Shown here: piece after piece, positions 1 to 8,187 of the stretch
Position numbering within the stretch: position 1 is the stretch's first letter
How the letters are laid out: the number at the start of each line of letters is the position of its first letter
Assembly (NCBI GenBank): GCA_014377915.1
Contig: JACMOT010000581.1
Coordinates: 1-37,546 of the forward strand
DNA from: Tardiphaga sp.
GTDB lineage: Bacteria; Pseudomonadota; Alphaproteobacteria; Rhizobiales; Xanthobacteraceae
DNA length: 37,546 bases
Direction of reading: 5' to 3'
Program-made: the position numbers and the translations under genes
The notes under the pieces: generated by a model
What the model saw: only the letters and a program-made list of their open reading frames with translations
What the model was told of the DNA's origin: nothing
Databases searched by the model: none

Positions 1-1
1 C

Positions 2-220
2 ATGGGCGTTTCGATCCTGATCGAGAGCTTCATTGTCACGGTGATCGGCGGCATGGGATCGATCGTGGGCGCGTTGATCGCGGCGCTGTTGATCGGATTT
101 ACCCGTGCCTTCGGTGCGATCGGATTTCCGCTGTTCGTGGACGGCATCATGTTCGGCATGATGGCCGTCATTCTGGTCTTGAAGCCGAGTGGCCTGCTCG
201 GCCGGGAGGTGCGGTCATGA
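2..220 (+). CDS. livH: Branched-chain amino acid-type ABC permease LivH, C-terminal end (partial)
   Basis: This is the 3' end of a LivH-family inner-membrane permease; the 5' part lies outside the window and the ATG at position 2 is internal. The visible 72 residues are hydrophobic and contain the GGMGSIVGA loop followed by membrane segments. They end in LKPSGLLG, the usual tail of LivH/LivM permeases. In a HAAT importer LivH pairs with LivM to form the transmembrane channel. Its stop overlaps the livM start (ATGA at 217-220), so the two are translationally coupled. The substrate cannot be read from the sequence. Family members in catabolic clusters often carry aromatic or other carboxylic compounds rather than leucine. 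Confidence 0.9.
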   Translation: MGVSILIESFIVTVIGGMGSIVGALIAALLIGFTRAFGAIGFPLFVDGIMFGMMAVILVLKPSGLLGREVRS

Positions 221-1230
221 CCAGGCCGGGGTTTCTCCGCGACGTTGTTGCCGCCGTGGCTATGCTGATCTTTCTGGTCGCCCTGCCGTTCATCTTCACC
301 AAGCCGTCGCTGCGCGACTTTATGATCTACGTCATGGCCTACGGCTTGCTGGCGATGTCGCTGAACCTGCTGGTCGGGCTGACGGGACTGGTCTCATTCG
401 GTCACGCGGCGTTCTTTGCGTCTGGCGCCTACATGTTTGGCCTGCTGATGCAATCCGGCCGCGTTTCCATTCCGGTCGCGATGTTCGCGACGGTGCTCGG
501 CACCGCGGGGCTGGCCTTGGTGATCGGCGCCATCTGCGTGCGGCTGAAGGAGATCTATTTTTCCTTTATCACGCTGGCTTTCCAGATGTTCGTCCACTCG
601 ATCATTCTGACCTGGGTCAGCCTGACCGGGGGCGATCAGGGTCTGCAGGGCGGCATTCCGCGCCCGCCGTTCTTCGGCATCGACCTCACCAGCGGCTCGT
701 CGCTGTATATCTTCTGCGCCTGCATTTTCATGGTCTGCATGGTGTTCATGCGGCAGATCTGGCAGTCGCCGTTCGGCTACACGCTGCGGCTGATCCGCGA
801 CAATCCGCAGCGCGCCAATTCTATCGGCGTCGACATCCTGCGCATGAAGCTCGGCGTCTTCGTGCTGGCGGGCGCCATGGCCAGCGTGGGCGGCATGATG
901 CTTTCGCTGTTCGTGTCCGGCGCCTATCCCGAATTTGGCTTCTGGACCACGTCCGGCGAAGCCATTTTCATGATCATGCTCGGCGGTACGCAACTTTTTA
1001 TCGGCCCGATCATCGGCGCGGTCCTGCTGCGTCTGCTCGAGCACTTCGTGTCGATCTACACTGAGCATAATGGTCTTGTGCTCGGCATCGTCATCCTGGC
1101 CATCGTGCTCGGCCTCAAGCAGGGCGTCGCCGATTACATCGTCGACTGGCTGGCGCGCCGCAAGGAGAGCAGGGCGCCGAAGGCGCCTGCGCCGGAAGAG
1201 ACGACCTTCGTCAAAAAGAGGGTCGCCTGA
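217..1230 (+). CDS. livM: Branched-chain amino acid-type ABC permease LivM
   Basis: A 337-residue polytopic inner-membrane permease, the usual LivM length. The family hallmark SLNLLVGLTGLVSFGHAAFF lies at about residues 48-67 and the cytoplasmic coupling loop (GYTLRLIRDNPQRANSIGVD) at about 190-209. Glycine-rich membrane segments follow. A charged, proline-rich C-terminal tail of about 25 residues ends the protein. It should form a heteromeric channel with LivH and be driven by LivG/LivF. The start overlaps the livH stop (ATGA) and the stop overlaps the livG start (TGATG at 1228-1232), typical of a tightly coupled operon. Family assignment is firm; the transported compound is unknown. Confidence 0.95.
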   Translation: MTRPGFLRDVVAAVAMLIFLVALPFIFTKPSLRDFMIYVMAYGLLAMSLNLLVGLTGLVSFGHAAFFASGAYMFGLLMQSGRVSIPVAMFATVLGTAGLALVIGAICVRLKEIYFSFITLAFQMFVHSIILTWVSLTGGDQGLQGGIPRPPFFGIDLTSGSSLYIFCACIFMVCMVFMRQIWQSPFGYTLRLIRDNPQRANSIGVDILRMKLGVFVLAGAMASVGGMMLSLFVSGAYPEFGFWTTSGEAIFMIMLGGTQLFIGPIIGAVLLRLLEHFVSIYTEHNGLVLGIVILAIVLGLKQGVADYIVDWLARRKESRAPKAPAPEETTFVKKRVA

Positions 1231-1997
1231 TGCTCTCGATCCAGAATCTAGATAAGCATTTCGGCGGCGCCCATGCGACGCGCAATGTGTCGATCGAATT
1301 CCCCGACGGTTCGCTGACGGCGATCATCGGGCCGAACGGCGCCGGCAAGACCACGTTCTTCAACCTGATCTCGGGAACCTTCCGGCCCAATACTGGCAAG
1401 GTGGTGTTCGCCGGTCAGGACATTGTCGGCAGGTCGAGTCTCGAGATCGTGCGCCTTGGCATTGTGCGAGCCTTTCAGGTCGCCGAAATCTTTCCCAGCC
1501 TGACGGTGAGCGAGGCGATCACGGCGGCGGTGACGTCGCATCTTTGTGGCTCATGGACATTCTTGCGGCGCTTCCCGCTTCCGGAGACCAAAGCGAGGAC
1601 AGAAGAGATCATCGAGTTGCTCGGGCTGGAGGACAAGGCGACGACGCTGTCGCGCAATCTCTCGCATGGCGACCAGAAGCTGCTCGATATCGGGCTGGCG
1701 CTGGCGATGGAGCCGAAGGTGTTGCTGCTGGATGAGCCCACGGCGGGCATGGGACCTGACGAGCGCTGGCGCATGATCGGCAAGGTGCAGCATCTGTGGC
1801 AGGTGAAGAAGATGACAGTGCTGTTCATCGAACACGACATGGATATCGTGTTCAAGATCGCGCAGCGGATCCATGTGCTGAAATATGGCGCCGTGCTGGC
1901 GCAGGGAACGGCCGACGAGATCCGGCGTAACCAGGACGTCATCGACGCCTATCTGGGTTCGGACCACCACCTTGCCGACGCGGTGGGAGAGCAATGA
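1230..1997 (+). CDS. livG: Branched-chain amino acid-type ABC ATPase LivG
   Basis: A 255-residue cytoplasmic ATPase subunit. Visible motifs are Walker A GPNGAGKT at residues 34-41, a variant ABC signature LSHGDQK at 144-150, Walker B LLLDEP at 165-170 and the H-loop His202. The C-terminal region has the LivG-type ending (ADEIRRNQDVIDAYLG). It should hydrolyse ATP to drive uptake through LivH/LivM together with LivF. The signature has SHGDQ instead of SGGxQ, a substitution common in LivG subfamilies that serve catabolic clusters. The ATG overlaps the livM stop by one base, and the stop overlaps the livF ATG. Confidence 0.95.
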   Translation: MLSIQNLDKHFGGAHATRNVSIEFPDGSLTAIIGPNGAGKTTFFNLISGTFRPNTGKVVFAGQDIVGRSSLEIVRLGIVRAFQVAEIFPSLTVSEAITAAVTSHLCGSWTFLRRFPLPETKARTEEIIELLGLEDKATTLSRNLSHGDQKLLDIGLALAMEPKVLLLDEPTAGMGPDERWRMIGKVQHLWQVKKMTVLFIEHDMDIVFKIAQRIHVLKYGAVLAQGTADEIRRNQDVIDAYLGSDHHLADAVGEQ

Positions 1998-2710
1998 TGG
2001 CTGAACCCTTTCTCAATGTCGCAGGCGCCGACGTCTATTACGGCGCCAGCCAGATCCTGTTCGGTGTCGATCTCTTCGTCGAGCGCGGCCAGACCATGGC
2101 GCTGCTCGGCCGTAACGGCGCCGGCAAGTCGACTACCTTCAAGATGATCGCGGGCCTGGCGCCACCGCGGCGCGGCACGGTAGTCTTGGCCGGCCAGACG
2201 GTGTCCGGTCGTCCGTCCTACCGGATCGCCCGCTCCGGGATCGGTTACGTGCCGGAAAATCGGCAGGTGTTTCCCGAGCATTCGGTCGATGACAATCTTA
2301 TTGTCGGCGCCAAGAAGGGCCCACGCGGCGACAGCCCCTGGTGCCGGGAACAGATCTACGAGGTATTTCCGATCCTGGCCTCAATGAAGGCGCGGATGGC
2401 CGGGCGGCTGTCCGGCGGCGAGCAGCAGATGCTGACCATTGCGCGCACGCTGATGGGCAATCCGGATCTGCTGCTGCTCGACGAGCCTAGCGAGGGCCTC
2501 GCCCCCCTCATCGTTCAGGCCATTGGCGAGCTCATCAAGAAACTGCGCGGCATGGGCGTCACCATCCTGCTGGCTGAACAGAACATGCATTTCTGCCTTG
2601 GCATCGCGACCCATGCCACGGTGATCGACAAGGGCCAGATCGTCTATCGCGCCACCATCGATGAGCTGCGACACAATGAGGAAATCAAGCACCGCTACCT
2701 CGCGGTGTAG
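1994..2710 (+). CDS. livF: Branched-chain amino acid-type ABC ATPase LivF
   Basis: A 238-residue second ATPase of the HAAT importer. Walker A GRNGAGKS is at residues 39-46, the signature LSGGEQQ at 139-145 and Walker B LLLLDEP at 159-165. The LivF-specific AEQN switch segment is at 194-197. Two ATG codons lie in tandem at 1994 and 1997; the first gives an ATGA overlap with livG. The gene closes the liv block. A 56-base gap with a ribosome site then leads into the dehydrogenase genes, so transporter and enzymes are probably co-transcribed. The cognate binding protein is not adjacent; the best candidate is the gene at 8188-9405. Confidence 0.95.
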   Translation: MMAEPFLNVAGADVYYGASQILFGVDLFVERGQTMALLGRNGAGKSTTFKMIAGLAPPRRGTVVLAGQTVSGRPSYRIARSGIGYVPENRQVFPEHSVDDNLIVGAKKGPRGDSPWCREQIYEVFPILASMKARMAGRLSGGEQQMLTIARTLMGNPDLLLLDEPSEGLAPLIVQAIGELIKKLRGMGVTILLAEQNMHFCLGIATHATVIDKGQIVYRATIDELRHNEEIKHRYLAV

Positions 2711-2766
2711 GGCGACGCGCAGCGAAACTGCGCGCAAAAACAAGAACTCTTCACGGGAGCACGATC

Positions 2767-3552
2767 ATGGAACGAAACGATGGGCGCGGCCGCATTGCGG
2801 TCGTGACGGGCGGCGCGAGCGGGATTGGTCTGGCCACGGCGGGCGTCTTGATCGAGCGCGGCTGGCGCGTGGTGATCTCCGATATCAATGCGCAGGCGAA
2901 CCAGAATTCAGCGGCGACGATCGGCGCCGAGTCGGTGCCGTTCGACGTGACCGATGAAGCGGCGACGGACGCCGCCTTCTCGGACATCGAGGCGCGGCTG
3001 GGTCCGATCGAGGCGCTGTTTGCCAATGCCGGCGTCATTCAGTCGGGCGGGCGCGCGGAAAACCTGCCGCTCGCCGAATTCGACCGGGTGATCGCCGTCA
3101 ATTTGCGCGGCGTCTATGTGTCATGCTTGGCGGCGGGGTCGCGGATGGTCAAACGCGGGCGCGGCGGCATTGTCATCACCGGATCGGTGACCGCCTGGCG
3201 CACCGCGCCGCTGCATGCCTATGCCCCGTCGAAGGCCGCGGTCGTTCACATGGCCGCCTGCCTCGCGGCGGATTGGGGCCGCTCTGGCGTGCGGGTCAAC
3301 GCGGTGTCGCCGGGCTACGTCGCCACGCCACCGGTGCTGGCCAATATCGAACGCGGCACGCGCGATCCGCGGCTGCTGATCGAGAGCTCGGCGCTCGGCC
3401 GCATGGTCGATCCCGCCGAGATCGGCCGCGGCGTGGCGTTCCTGCTGTCGGACGATGCGTCGGCGGTGACCGGGATCAATCTGCCGATCGATGCCGGCTG
3501 GCTCGCCGGCGCGCATCTGACGACCTATGGCGGCGTGCCCGCGGCGCGCTGA
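2767..3552 (+). CDS. SDR-family NAD(P)-dependent oxidoreductase
   Basis: A 261-residue classical short-chain dehydrogenase/reductase. The cofactor motif TGGASGIG is at residues 14-21 and Asp39 at the end of the second strand suggests NAD rather than NADP. The structural NAG motif is at 87-89 and the catalytic set is Ser140, Tyr152 and Lys156 (YAPSK). The ATG is preceded by GGGAG (2755-2759) at seven bases. It lies directly downstream of livHMGF and upstream of a second SDR and a hydroxyacyl dehydrogenase. It probably oxidises a secondary alcohol of the imported compound or reduces the matching ketone. The C-terminal 15 residues extend slightly past the usual core. Substrate unknown. Confidence 0.92.
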   Translation: MERNDGRGRIAVVTGGASGIGLATAGVLIERGWRVVISDINAQANQNSAATIGAESVPFDVTDEAATDAAFSDIEARLGPIEALFANAGVIQSGGRAENLPLAEFDRVIAVNLRGVYVSCLAAGSRMVKRGRGGIVITGSVTAWRTAPLHAYAPSKAAVVHMAACLAADWGRSGVRVNAVSPGYVATPPVLANIERGTRDPRLLIESSALGRMVDPAEIGRGVAFLLSDDASAVTGINLPIDAGWLAGAHLTTYGGVPAAR

Positions 3553-3645
3553 CCGTCCGTCTTCGCCGATACCGAATGGGCAGCCTGACAAGGAGCGTGG
3601 CAACGCCTGCTGCGCGCGCGTGGCCTCCTAACCAGGAATAGCATC

Positions 3646-4389
3646 ATGACATCTGCGGACACTTCACCTTTCGATCTTACCGGGCGGCGGATCCTGATTT
3701 CGGGCGCGGCCGGCGGCATAGGCCGCGCCACGGCGCGGCTGTGCGCAAAGCAGGGCGCGCAACTCGTGCTGATCGATATTGTCAGCAAGCAACAGATCCG
3801 CGAACACGTCGGCGCCGATATCGCGGACCGCGCCGAAATCCACAGTCTCGATACCGGATCGCGGCCCGATGTCACGGCGCTCGCCCAACACATTGGCGCA
3901 GTCTATGCGCTGATCGATACCGCGGCGATCGCGCCGCATGACGACTGGATGGCCGAGGATTGGGAGGAGGCGCTGGACCGCGTGATCCGCGCCAACATCA
4001 AAGGGCCGATCAACCTGTCGCGGGCCTTTCTCCCTGGCATGATGCAAGCGGGAGAAGGCCGCATCGTGCTGTGCGGCTCGGTGGCCGGCTGGATGGGCGG
4101 CCTGCGCACCGGCCCGCATTACGCTTTTTCCAAGGGCGGCATCCACGCTTTCGTGCGCTGGCTGTCGCGCCAGGGCGCGCCGCATAATGTGCTGGTCAAC
4201 GGCATTGCCCCGGGACCGGTCGAGACGGCGATGACCGAGGGGAAAGGCTACGATACGTCGCTTTACCCGCTGAAGCGGATGGCCAAACCGGAAGAGATCG
4301 CCGCCACTGCAGTATTTCTGTGCGGGGCGGGTAGCGGTTACGCCTCAGGCGCGATTTTCGATATCAACGGCGCGACCCATTTTCACTGA
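3646..4389 (+). CDS. SDR-family oxidoreductase with atypical NAG motif
   Basis: A 247-residue short-chain dehydrogenase. The cofactor loop SGAAGGIG is at residues 19-26, with Asp44 favouring NAD. The catalytic residues are Ser145, Tyr159 and Lys163 (YAFSK). The structural NNAG motif is replaced by DTAA at 91-94, unlike the SDR just upstream. An AGGAA ribosome site at 3634-3638 sits seven bases before the ATG. The 93-base gap from the previous SDR holds no other gene. The protein probably catalyses another redox step on the compound imported by the Liv system. The two SDRs are clearly diverged from each other, so they are not a recent tandem duplication. Confidence 0.9.
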   Translation: MTSADTSPFDLTGRRILISGAAGGIGRATARLCAKQGAQLVLIDIVSKQQIREHVGADIADRAEIHSLDTGSRPDVTALAQHIGAVYALIDTAAIAPHDDWMAEDWEEALDRVIRANIKGPINLSRAFLPGMMQAGEGRIVLCGSVAGWMGGLRTGPHYAFSKGGIHAFVRWLSRQGAPHNVLVNGIAPGPVETAMTEGKGYDTSLYPLKRMAKPEEIAATAVFLCGAGSGYASGAIFDINGATHFH

Positions 4390-4425
4390 TCGGCGGCCGA
4401 ACAAGGCTGGTTGCGGAGCAAGCGC

Positions 4426-5397
4426 ATGATGACTGAAGAGCAACCCAAGGGCCGCGTCGCCATCGTCGGGACCGGACTCGTCGGCAGTGGCTGGGCGATC
4501 GTCTTCGCCAGGGCGGGCTACCCGGTCGCGCTGTACGATGCCGTCCCCGGCGCGGCTGCGCGTGCGCTAGTGCTGATCGGCGAGCGCCTGATCGACCTGC
4601 GGAAAGCCGGCCTGACCGGCGACCCGGCGCCTATCCAGGCGCGGATCACGGTCGCGGGTAGCCTGAAAGAGGCGCTCGCCCAAGCGATCTACGTGCAGGA
4701 GAGCGTGTACGAGCGCATCGACGTCAAGACCGCCTTGATGACGGAGCTCGACGCCGTGATCGGCGAAGAGACGCTGATCGGCTCGTCCTCGTCCGGCATC
4801 GGTGCGTCGCACTTCACCGAACATGTCGCCTGCCGGGCGCGCTGTCTGGTCGCCCATCCGGTCAATCCGCCCTATCTCGCGCCGATCGTCGAACTGGTCC
4901 CGGCGCCGTGGACGGCCCCGGAGACGGTCCAGGCCGTGCGACGGCTGATGGAAGACGTTGGCCAAAGCCCGGTCGAGATGACGCGCGAGGCGGAAGGCTT
5001 TATCCTCAATCGCCTGCAGGGCGTGCTGCTGATGGAAGCCTGGCGCCTTGTGGAGCAGGGCCTCGCCACCGCCGAGGATATCGACAAGACCGTCTCGCAA
5101 GGACTGGGCCTGCGCTGGGCCTTCATGGGTCCGTTCGAGACCATTGACCTCAATGCGCCGGGCGGCATCGCCGACTATGCGACCCGGCTGGGCGGCCTGT
5201 ACCAGCGCATCGCAGCCTCCACCAGCGAACACCGGGTGTGGGATGCGGAGCTGATCGCAAAGGTCGAGGCGCAGCGCCGCGAACATCTGGCCGCCGCGGA
5301 CCTGCCGTCACGCGGGGCGTGGCGCGACCGTCGCCTGATGGCACTGGCCAAGCATATCCAGCAACAGGACGCCGCGGATTTGCGCGCGGACGAGTGA
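4426..5397 (+). CDS. 3-hydroxyacyl-CoA dehydrogenase / lambda-crystallin-like (L-gulonate 3-dehydrogenase-type) enzyme
   Basis: A 323-residue NAD-dependent dehydrogenase. The N-terminal Rossmann domain has GTGLVG at residues 15-20 and Asp38. The catalytic pair typical of the family is visible as His144 (HPVNPP) and Glu156 (VELV), with Asn195 in GFILNRLQ. The pattern SSSSG...AHPVNPPY...NRLQ...GLRWAFMGP matches lambda-crystallin (CRYL1) and carnitine dehydrogenase relatives, which oxidise the 3-hydroxyl of free acids, more than fatty-acid FadB. I chose the ATG at 4426 because GGAG at 4415-4418 precedes it by seven bases; a TTG at 4411 is in frame but has no such site. It is the last gene of the liv operon. 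Confidence 0.88.
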   Translation: MMTEEQPKGRVAIVGTGLVGSGWAIVFARAGYPVALYDAVPGAAARALVLIGERLIDLRKAGLTGDPAPIQARITVAGSLKEALAQAIYVQESVYERIDVKTALMTELDAVIGEETLIGSSSSGIGASHFTEHVACRARCLVAHPVNPPYLAPIVELVPAPWTAPETVQAVRRLMEDVGQSPVEMTREAEGFILNRLQGVLLMEAWRLVEQGLATAEDIDKTVSQGLGLRWAFMGPFETIDLNAPGGIADYATRLGGLYQRIAASTSEHRVWDAELIAKVEAQRREHLAAADLPSRGAWRDRRLMALAKHIQQQDAADLRADE

Positions 5398-5450
5398 GGG
5401 CGGGTAAGCGGATCGCTCATGACGTCAAGGCGGGTCCCTTGATCAGGTGG

Positions 5451-6212
5451 CTAGGAATAGGCTTCGGCGCCTTTTCTTAGCGTCTTCCACTGCTCTAGAT
5501 CATGGCTGCAAATGATCGTGACGCCCTGCGCTTCCAACCTTCGGATTTCCTCAAACGACTTCAGGAAGGCATCGGCATTCCAGGTGTTGCGCGGGACCGA
5601 GTTGTCGTCGAGGTTGGCGCGGACGCTGAGCGCGTCTGAGGTCAGCAGGTACTCGCCAGTGTCGTCCAGCTTCACCAGCGCGGCGGTGGTGCCCGGCGAA
5701 TGGCCCGGCAGCGGCAATAGCGTGATCCGACCATCGCCGAAGATGTCGGTCGGTGCGCTGATGATATTCATGGCCGTCCCGACATCCCAGTCGGCGGTGA
5801 GATAGCCGCTATTGACGGCGTCGGGCTGCTTGGCCGCCGCTAGCTCCAGCGCATGCACAAACACCGTCGCCTTCTTGAAAAACGCATTGCAGCCGCAATG
5901 GTCAGTGTGAAGATGTGAACAGACGACGACGTCAATATCGTCTGGACCGAGACCGACCGCTTTGAGGCTCGTGATGACGTGATCGCCAACCGCCATGTCC
6001 GGAATCATGTATTTGGCAAGTACCCCCAACCGTGCCTCCGGATCTTCGGCCACCGCGGGATGGCAGCCGGTGTCGAATAGAACATTGCCCTGGGGGTGGC
6101 GGAGCAGAACGCAGGAAACCGGCAATTCGATCATCTCGCCGCGCGGCGCGTCGCGAAGGTAGGTCCGCTTCTGCATCTTCAACCGTCCGCCGGACAGAAT
6201 ATTCATTTTCAT
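5451..6212 (-). CDS. N-acyl homoserine lactonase family metallo-beta-lactamase-fold hydrolase
   Basis: A 253-residue metallo-beta-lactamase-fold protein. The dinuclear metal motif HLHTDH is at residues 100-105 and the further ligands His171 (PGHSPGT), Asp193 and His237 (CSHD) match the layout of AiiA-type lactonases. The position of the AiiA active-site tyrosine, shortly after the bridging aspartate, appears to be serine (ALS), so AHL hydrolysis is not assured. The frame is open to 6329, but ATG 6212 is favoured: GAGAG lies seven bases before it and the family usually begins with MKMNILSGG. It is divergent from the acyl-CoA ligase gene and flanked by catabolic genes. It may open a pathway lactone or quench quorum signals. 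Confidence 0.85.
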   Translation of the reverse strand: MKMNILSGGRLKMQKRTYLRDAPRGEMIELPVSCVLLRHPQGNVLFDTGCHPAVAEDPEARLGVLAKYMIPDMAVGDHVITSLKAVGLGPDDIDVVVCSHLHTDHCGCNAFFKKATVFVHALELAAAKQPDAVNSGYLTADWDVGTAMNIISAPTDIFGDGRITLLPLPGHSPGTTAALVKLDDTGEYLLTSDALSVRANLDDNSVPRNTWNADAFLKSFEEIRRLEAQGVTIICSHDLEQWKTLRKGAEAYS

Positions 6213-6528
6213 TTTATGGCTCTCGATGCTTGCGGTGATCGATTGTGACCAAGGGATGCGGAAAATTGTCGGTGCCGTCAACGTTGAACGCGCGGTTGAT
6301 CGAATGAAACGCGAGTAAATGCCATTCAAAACACATATGAAGTTTTAAGAAATGCATAGTCAATTTGACAGAGCATGACCTGCACGGCTAGCCTTCGCGG
6401 AGCCGTCGCCTCATGCCTCTGGGCACGATTGCGAAGCTGCGGAGCGATGCACTCGCAACGACGTTCGATCGATATGATCGCGCGATCGTTGCGACAAGCG
6501 GCGCCCGAAATGGGGAGACGCGACGTTC
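6213..6528. promoter_or_regulatory. Divergent intergenic region, 316 bases, between lactonase and acyl-CoA ligase
   Basis: I find no credible gene here. The core (about 6310-6370) is much richer in A and T than its surroundings, as expected for divergent promoters. It contains a perfect 5-1-5 palindrome, GTCAATTTGAC, at 6359-6369, overlapping a TTGACA (6365-6370) that could be a -35 element for the rightward operon. I see no convincing -10 at the right distance. The palindrome is a candidate binding site for the IclR regulator encoded at the end of that operon. The segment nearest the ligase gene (6420-6528) is GC-rich and could be a long leader. Confidence 0.4.
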
Positions 6529-8166
6529 ATGTATACCGTGTTCGGCATGTTTGCGGCCGCTGCCGATGCCGCGGCCGCCAGGTCATTTCTCTGCATACCC
6601 GCACGCGAGGGCCGGTCGTATTTCGCGGCCGGGATTGAATTGTCCTACGGTGACGTCGCCGCGCGGGCCGCCAGGTTGCGCGCGCTCTATCACGAGGCGG
6701 GATACGGGCACGGTCACCGGATCTGCCTGTTGCTGGAGAACCGACCCGATTTCGTCATCCACTGGCTGGCGCTGAATTCCATTGGCGCCTCCGTGGTGCC
6801 GATCAATCCCGCCTACCGCGCGGCTGAGCTCGACTATCTGTTGTCGCATGCCGAGCCGGATCTGGTCGTGTCGCTACCGGACCAGGTGCAATTGGAAAGA
6901 GCGATCGCGACTGGCGCGCGGGACATGCCGGCCCTGTCGGTCCGTGGCGCCGATCTCGGCGAAAGCATTGTCCCGATCCCGCCGGCGCGGCGTCCCCCGC
7001 CGCGCGACGACATGCCGGGCAGCGACACCGAGGCGGCGCTGCTCTACACCTCGGGCACCACGGCGCGGCCGAAAGGTTGCGTCCTCACCAATGAATATGT
7101 GATCACCACCGGTCGTTGGTATTTGAGCCGTGGCGGCGAGGCGACATTTCACTTCGGCACGGATCGGCTCTACAGCCCGCTGCCGCTGTTTCATATGGCA
7201 GGGCTGGCGCTGACCCTGACGGCAATGATGCTGACGGGCGGATGCCTGATCCTGCCCGAACGATTCAACGCGCGCTATGCCTGGCAGGACATGGTCGAAT
7301 GCCGGGCCACTGTGCTGCACTACCTCGGCGTCATCGTCGCGGCCCTGTTGGCCCAGCCGGAGGCCGCGGAGGAGCGTCGCCATACGTTGCGGTTTTCCAT
7401 GGGGGTCGGCGCCAATCCTGGACTGCGCGAACGCGCGCAGGCGCGGTTCGGCATCGCCTTCGTGGAAGGCTGGGGCATGACGGAGACCGGACGCAGCCCG
7501 TTCAATACCAGCGAGCCGCGCCATCTCGAACTCAACACCATCGGCCGAAGTGAAGCCGACTTTGAAATGCGGGTGCTCGATGGAAACGATCACGAGGTCC
7601 CGAACGGCACGGTGGGCGAACTCTGCGTTCGCCATTCGGAAGCCGATCCCCGGAAGGGATTTTTCTCCGGCTATCTCAAGGATCCCGCGGCCACCGAGCA
7701 GGCCTGGCGCGATGGCTGGTTTCACACCGGCGACAGCGCGTGGCAGCATGCGGACGGTGCTTTCATTTTTGTCGATCGCCTGAAGCACATGATCCGTCGG
7801 GCGGGTGAGAACATTTCCGCGGCGGAAGTCGAGGGCGTCCTGGTCGCATCACCGCTGGTCAGGCAGGCCGCCGTGGTCGCGGCGCATGATCCCATCCGCG
7901 AGGAGGAAGTCGTTGCCTTCATCGTCATTGATGACGGCGCGACCGCGTCGCTTGATTCGGCAGCCGAGATCTTCCAGTTCTGCGTCGAGCGCGTCGCATC
8001 CTACAAACTGCCGGCCTTTGTGAAATTCGTCGAGGAATTGCCGATGACCTCGACCAACAAGATCCAGAAACATCAATTGATGGGCGGCAACAGCGATCCG
8101 TTGTCGCATTCGGGAATGATCGATCTTCGTCAGCAAAAAGCGAGCGCGATCAAGCGCTCCAACTAA
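6529..8166 (+). CDS. AMP-binding acyl-CoA ligase (CaiC-like)
   Basis: A 545-residue member of the adenylate-forming (ANL) superfamily, expected to activate a carboxylic acid to its CoA thioester through an acyl-AMP. Core motifs are the P-loop YTSGTTARPKG at residues 173-183, GWGMTET at 314-320, WFHTGD at 397-402, the hinge region DRLKHMIRRAGENIS at 416-430 and the catalytic lysine Lys511 in TSTNKIQK. The arrangement resembles crotonobetaine/carnitine-CoA ligases. It is followed after 21 bases by a periplasmic binding protein, linking import and CoA activation. GGGGAG at 6512-6517 lies eleven bases before the ATG, so translation may be modest. An alternative start is ATG 6547. Confidence 0.9.
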   Translation: MYTVFGMFAAAADAAAARSFLCIPAREGRSYFAAGIELSYGDVAARAARLRALYHEAGYGHGHRICLLLENRPDFVIHWLALNSIGASVVPINPAYRAAELDYLLSHAEPDLVVSLPDQVQLERAIATGARDMPALSVRGADLGESIVPIPPARRPPPRDDMPGSDTEAALLYTSGTTARPKGCVLTNEYVITTGRWYLSRGGEATFHFGTDRLYSPLPLFHMAGLALTLTAMMLTGGCLILPERFNARYAWQDMVECRATVLHYLGVIVAALLAQPEAAEERRHTLRFSMGVGANPGLRERAQARFGIAFVEGWGMTETGRSPFNTSEPRHLELNTIGRSEADFEMRVLDGNDHEVPNGTVGELCVRHSEADPRKGFFSGYLKDPAATEQAWRDGWFHTGDSAWQHADGAFIFVDRLKHMIRRAGENISAAEVEGVLVASPLVRQAAVVAAHDPIREEEVVAFIVIDDGATASLDSAAEIFQFCVERVASYKLPAFVKFVEELPMTSTNKIQKHQLMGGNSDPLSHSGMIDLRQQKASAIKRSN

Positions 8167-8187
8167 TCAATTCAACGGGAGAACATC

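Noticed and set aside
5425..5442. A 6-bp hairpin (TCAAGG / CCTTGA) between the hydroxyacyl dehydrogenase and the lactonase gene
   Set aside because: The stem is short, mostly weak and lacks a T-run, so it is not a convincing terminator.
5451..6212. Calling the lactonase-family gene a dedicated quorum-quenching enzyme
   Set aside because: No AHL synthase or receptor gene is nearby, an active-site position differs from AiiA, and the neighbours are catabolic genes.
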